Shown: piece by piece, positions 62,813-64,000 of the stretch
Layout: every line of letters begins with the position of its first letter
Position numbering within the stretch: the first letter of the stretch is position 1
From: Bacillus cytotoxicus
GTDB lineage: Bacteria; Bacillota; Bacilli; Bacillales; Bacillaceae_G
Length of the DNA stretch: 64,000 nt
Assembly (NCBI RefSeq): GCF_023715645.1
Contig: NZ_JAMBOP010000005.1
Location: forward strand, 124,001-188,000
Direction: 5' to 3'
Notes under the pieces: model-generated
Database searches by the model: none
The model's input: only the letters and a program-made list of their open reading frames with translations
What the model was told of the DNA's origin: nothing
Made by a program: the position numbers and the translations under genes

Positions 62813-63394
62813 TTAGCGGTTTGTGAAGATTTTGTCAATTAGGCCGTATTCTAGTGCTTTATCTGCTGTCATGAAGTTGTCGCGTTCTGTGTCGCGCTCG
62901 ATTACTTCTAATTCTTGACCTGTACGCTCAGCGAGAATGTTGTTTAGCTTATCGCGTAAGAATAGGATGCGTTTTGCAGCGATTTCGATTTCCGTCGCTT
63001 GGCCTTGTGCACCGCCAAGTGGTTGGTGAATCATAACTTCACTGTTTGGAAGAGCGAAACGTTTTCCTTTTTCACCAGCCGCAAGTAAGAAAGCACCCAT
63101 AGATGCAGCCATACCGATACAAATTGTAGATACGTTTGGTTTAATGAATTGCATTGTATCGTAAATTGCCATACCTGCTGTAATAGAGCCGCCAGGACTG
63201 TTGATATATATATGAATATCTTTTTCTGGGTCTTGTGATTCTAAGAATAAAAGCTGAGAAACGATTGAGTTTGCTACGTTGTCATCGATTGCACTACCAA
63301 GCATGATGATGCGGTCTTTTAATAAACGAGAGTAAATATCATAAGCACGTTCCCCGCGATTTGTTTGTTCAATAACTGTAGGAATTAAATTCAT
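62813..63394 (-). CDS. clpP: ATP-dependent Clp protease proteolytic subunit
   Basis: 193-residue serine protease forming the 14-subunit barrel that degrades unfolded and regulatory proteins with ClpC, ClpX or ClpE. The catalytic serine is in MAASMGAF (about S98), the histidine in MIHQPLGG (about H123), and the aspartate in the RDNFM region (about D172). The ribosome site is GGAGGAAG, 6-7 bp before the ATG. The promoter is covered by a CtsR operator. Confidence 0.97.
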   Translation of the reverse strand: MNLIPTVIEQTNRGERAYDIYSRLLKDRIIMLGSAIDDNVANSIVSQLLFLESQDPEKDIHIYINSPGGSITAGMAIYDTMQFIKPNVSTICIGMAASMGAFLLAAGEKGKRFALPNSEVMIHQPLGGAQGQATEIEIAAKRILFLRDKLNNILAERTGQELEVIERDTERDNFMTADKALEYGLIDKIFTNR

Positions 63395-63429
63395 GTGTAA
63401 CTTCCTCCTCTAACACATTTGTTAGTTTT

Positions 63430-63459
63430 ATAATACAATTATGGTCAATAAAGGTCAAA
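63430..63459 (-). promoter_or_regulatory. clpP promoter with CtsR operator
   Basis: On the minus strand TTGACC (complement of 63453-63458), 17-bp spacer, TATTAT (complement of 63430-63435). On the plus strand GGTCAAT-AAA-GGTCAAA (63443-63459) matches the CtsR heptad repeat with one mismatch and covers the -35. Confidence 0.82.
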
Positions 63460-63574
63460 CGAAACCACTTCAGTTTTAAAAAAATATGTAGGTGTATCAT
63501 GTTAATTCGCTATAAATAAGGAATTCCCTTCTTCTGTACCTTCCTCATCATAACCGAATTGGGTGAATTTAAAC

Positions 63575-63677
63575 ATACCTATAAAAAACCGCTCTTTTTT
63601 AGGTGGGCGAGTACATTTGGCCTTGCACAGAAGCGGTCAGGCCCGTTTCTGTTACCTGCGAAGTGAACACAAAAAAG
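63575..63677 (+). repeat. Core repeat, partial
   Basis: AAAAAACCGCTCTTTTTTAGG, GTGGGCGAGTACATTTGGCC and GCACAGAAGCGGTCAGGCCC, cut at its right end where the MITE begins. Confidence 0.65.
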
Positions 63678-63907
63678 GTAACTACTCAGTCGTACATTTC
63701 ATTGGAAAGTTATTTTCATGTTTCAGCATCTAGATTGCTGTCATGAAGATAAAAATGGACATACACCTCGCTACCTTTATTTGTTTTAAAACGTTGCGCG
63801 TGGCAGGAAAAGGCCCTGACCGCTCCGACACGCGGTCAGATGCTCTTGCTAACCTAAAAAGAAAGTGGTTTTTATGCCTTTTTTCCATAGAGTGACTGAG
63901 TAGTTAC
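63678..63907 (-). mobile_element. MITE copy 7
   Basis: 230 bp, ends GTAACTACTCAGTCG and TGACTGAGTAGTTAC. Perfect duplication CAAAAAAG (63670-63677 and 63908-63915). The core is in minus orientation: GGCCCTGACCGCTCC. Confidence 0.88.
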
Positions 63908-63909
63908 CA

Positions 63910-63946
63910 AAAAAGAACGCCATTACATATATAAGCGTTCTTTTTC
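63910..63946 (-). terminator. Terminator of the gene leaving the window
   Basis: AAAAAAGAACGC pairs with GCGTTCTTTTT around CATTACATATATAA. On the minus strand TTTTTT follows the stem. Confidence 0.78.
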
Positions 63947-63949
63947 GAA

Positions 63950-64000
63950 TTATTCTTTTAGTAAATACGTTACTTTATTTAACATTTCCTCTAGCTTTTT
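63950..64000 (-). CDS. C-terminal tail of an unidentified gene (partial)
   Basis: The last 16 codons of a minus-strand gene, ending KKLEEMLNKVTYLLKE and a TAA at 63952-63950. A terminator lies 4 bp downstream, which supports a real gene end. Too little sequence is visible to name it. Confidence 0.5.
   Translation of the reverse strand, partial: KKLEEMLNKVTYLLKE

Overview
The window is about 64 kb of a low-GC Firmicute chromosome that I assign to the Bacillus cereus group (species not resolvable). Gene order and protein features match that group and B. subtilis: secA-prfB-cccB-ftsEX-ctpB-minJ, uvrBA, hprK-lgt-ppaX-yvoF, a TPR gene-trxB-nudix-rapZ-yvcK-whiA-crh, then clpP. The intergenic spaces are filled with short interspersed repeats of the kind known from the B. 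cereus group (bcr-type). There are no rRNA or tRNA genes, no CRISPR array, no prophage and no intact insertion sequence.

Layout. 1-5.9 kb: a cellobiose/chitobiose PTS locus (IIC fragment, IIA, GH4 6-phospho-beta-glucosidase, ChbG deacetylase), interrupted by an IS1182-type remnant, a LytTR/DUF3021 pair and a MITE. 6-16 kb: cell-envelope genes (DUF4129 protein, polysaccharide deacetylase, TagO, GalE, MnaA, LCP ligase), then YigZ, DegV and HxlR. 17-20.4 kb: NlpC/P60 hydrolase and comFA-comFC. 20.4-24 kb: repeat-rich DNA with a 26-aa hydrophobic peptide gene, a secreted lipase and a cold-shock protein. 24-35.4 kb: hpf, secA, prfB (programmed +1 frameshift), cccB, ftsEX, ctpB, minJ. 35.5-46.2 kb: accessory genes: DUF1904, an ABC-F protein with an attenuator leader, LysR/YeiH, an XRE regulator with two membrane proteins, a MerR regulator with a membrane protein, an amino-acid permease and a DUF4362 lipoprotein. 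46.3-63.9 kb: uvrBA, the hprK-lgt-ppaX-yvoF group, the trxB to crh cluster, clpP, and the tail of one more gene.

Several regulatory circuits can be read directly: WalR boxes before the NlpC/P60 gene, a CodY box before the permease, a LexA-like box before uvrB, a CtsR operator over the clpP -35, a MerR operator in a 19-bp spacer, a 24-bp palindrome before the XRE gene, and a terminator/antiterminator leader with a three-codon ORF before the ABC-F gene. HprK and its substrate Crh are both encoded here.

The most interesting material is the repeat biology. A MITE-like family with 15-bp ends (GTAACTACTCAGTCA) is present in seven complete copies, four flanked by perfect 8-bp target duplications and three by diverged ones. 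A second family duplicates ATAAA and has inserted cleanly into one of these MITEs. A third family sits inside a copy of the second. Also notable are a LysR gene that seems to start at ATA, a four-fold 58-bp repeat carrying an operator-like palindrome, and a fragment resembling the 5' end of a group II intron.
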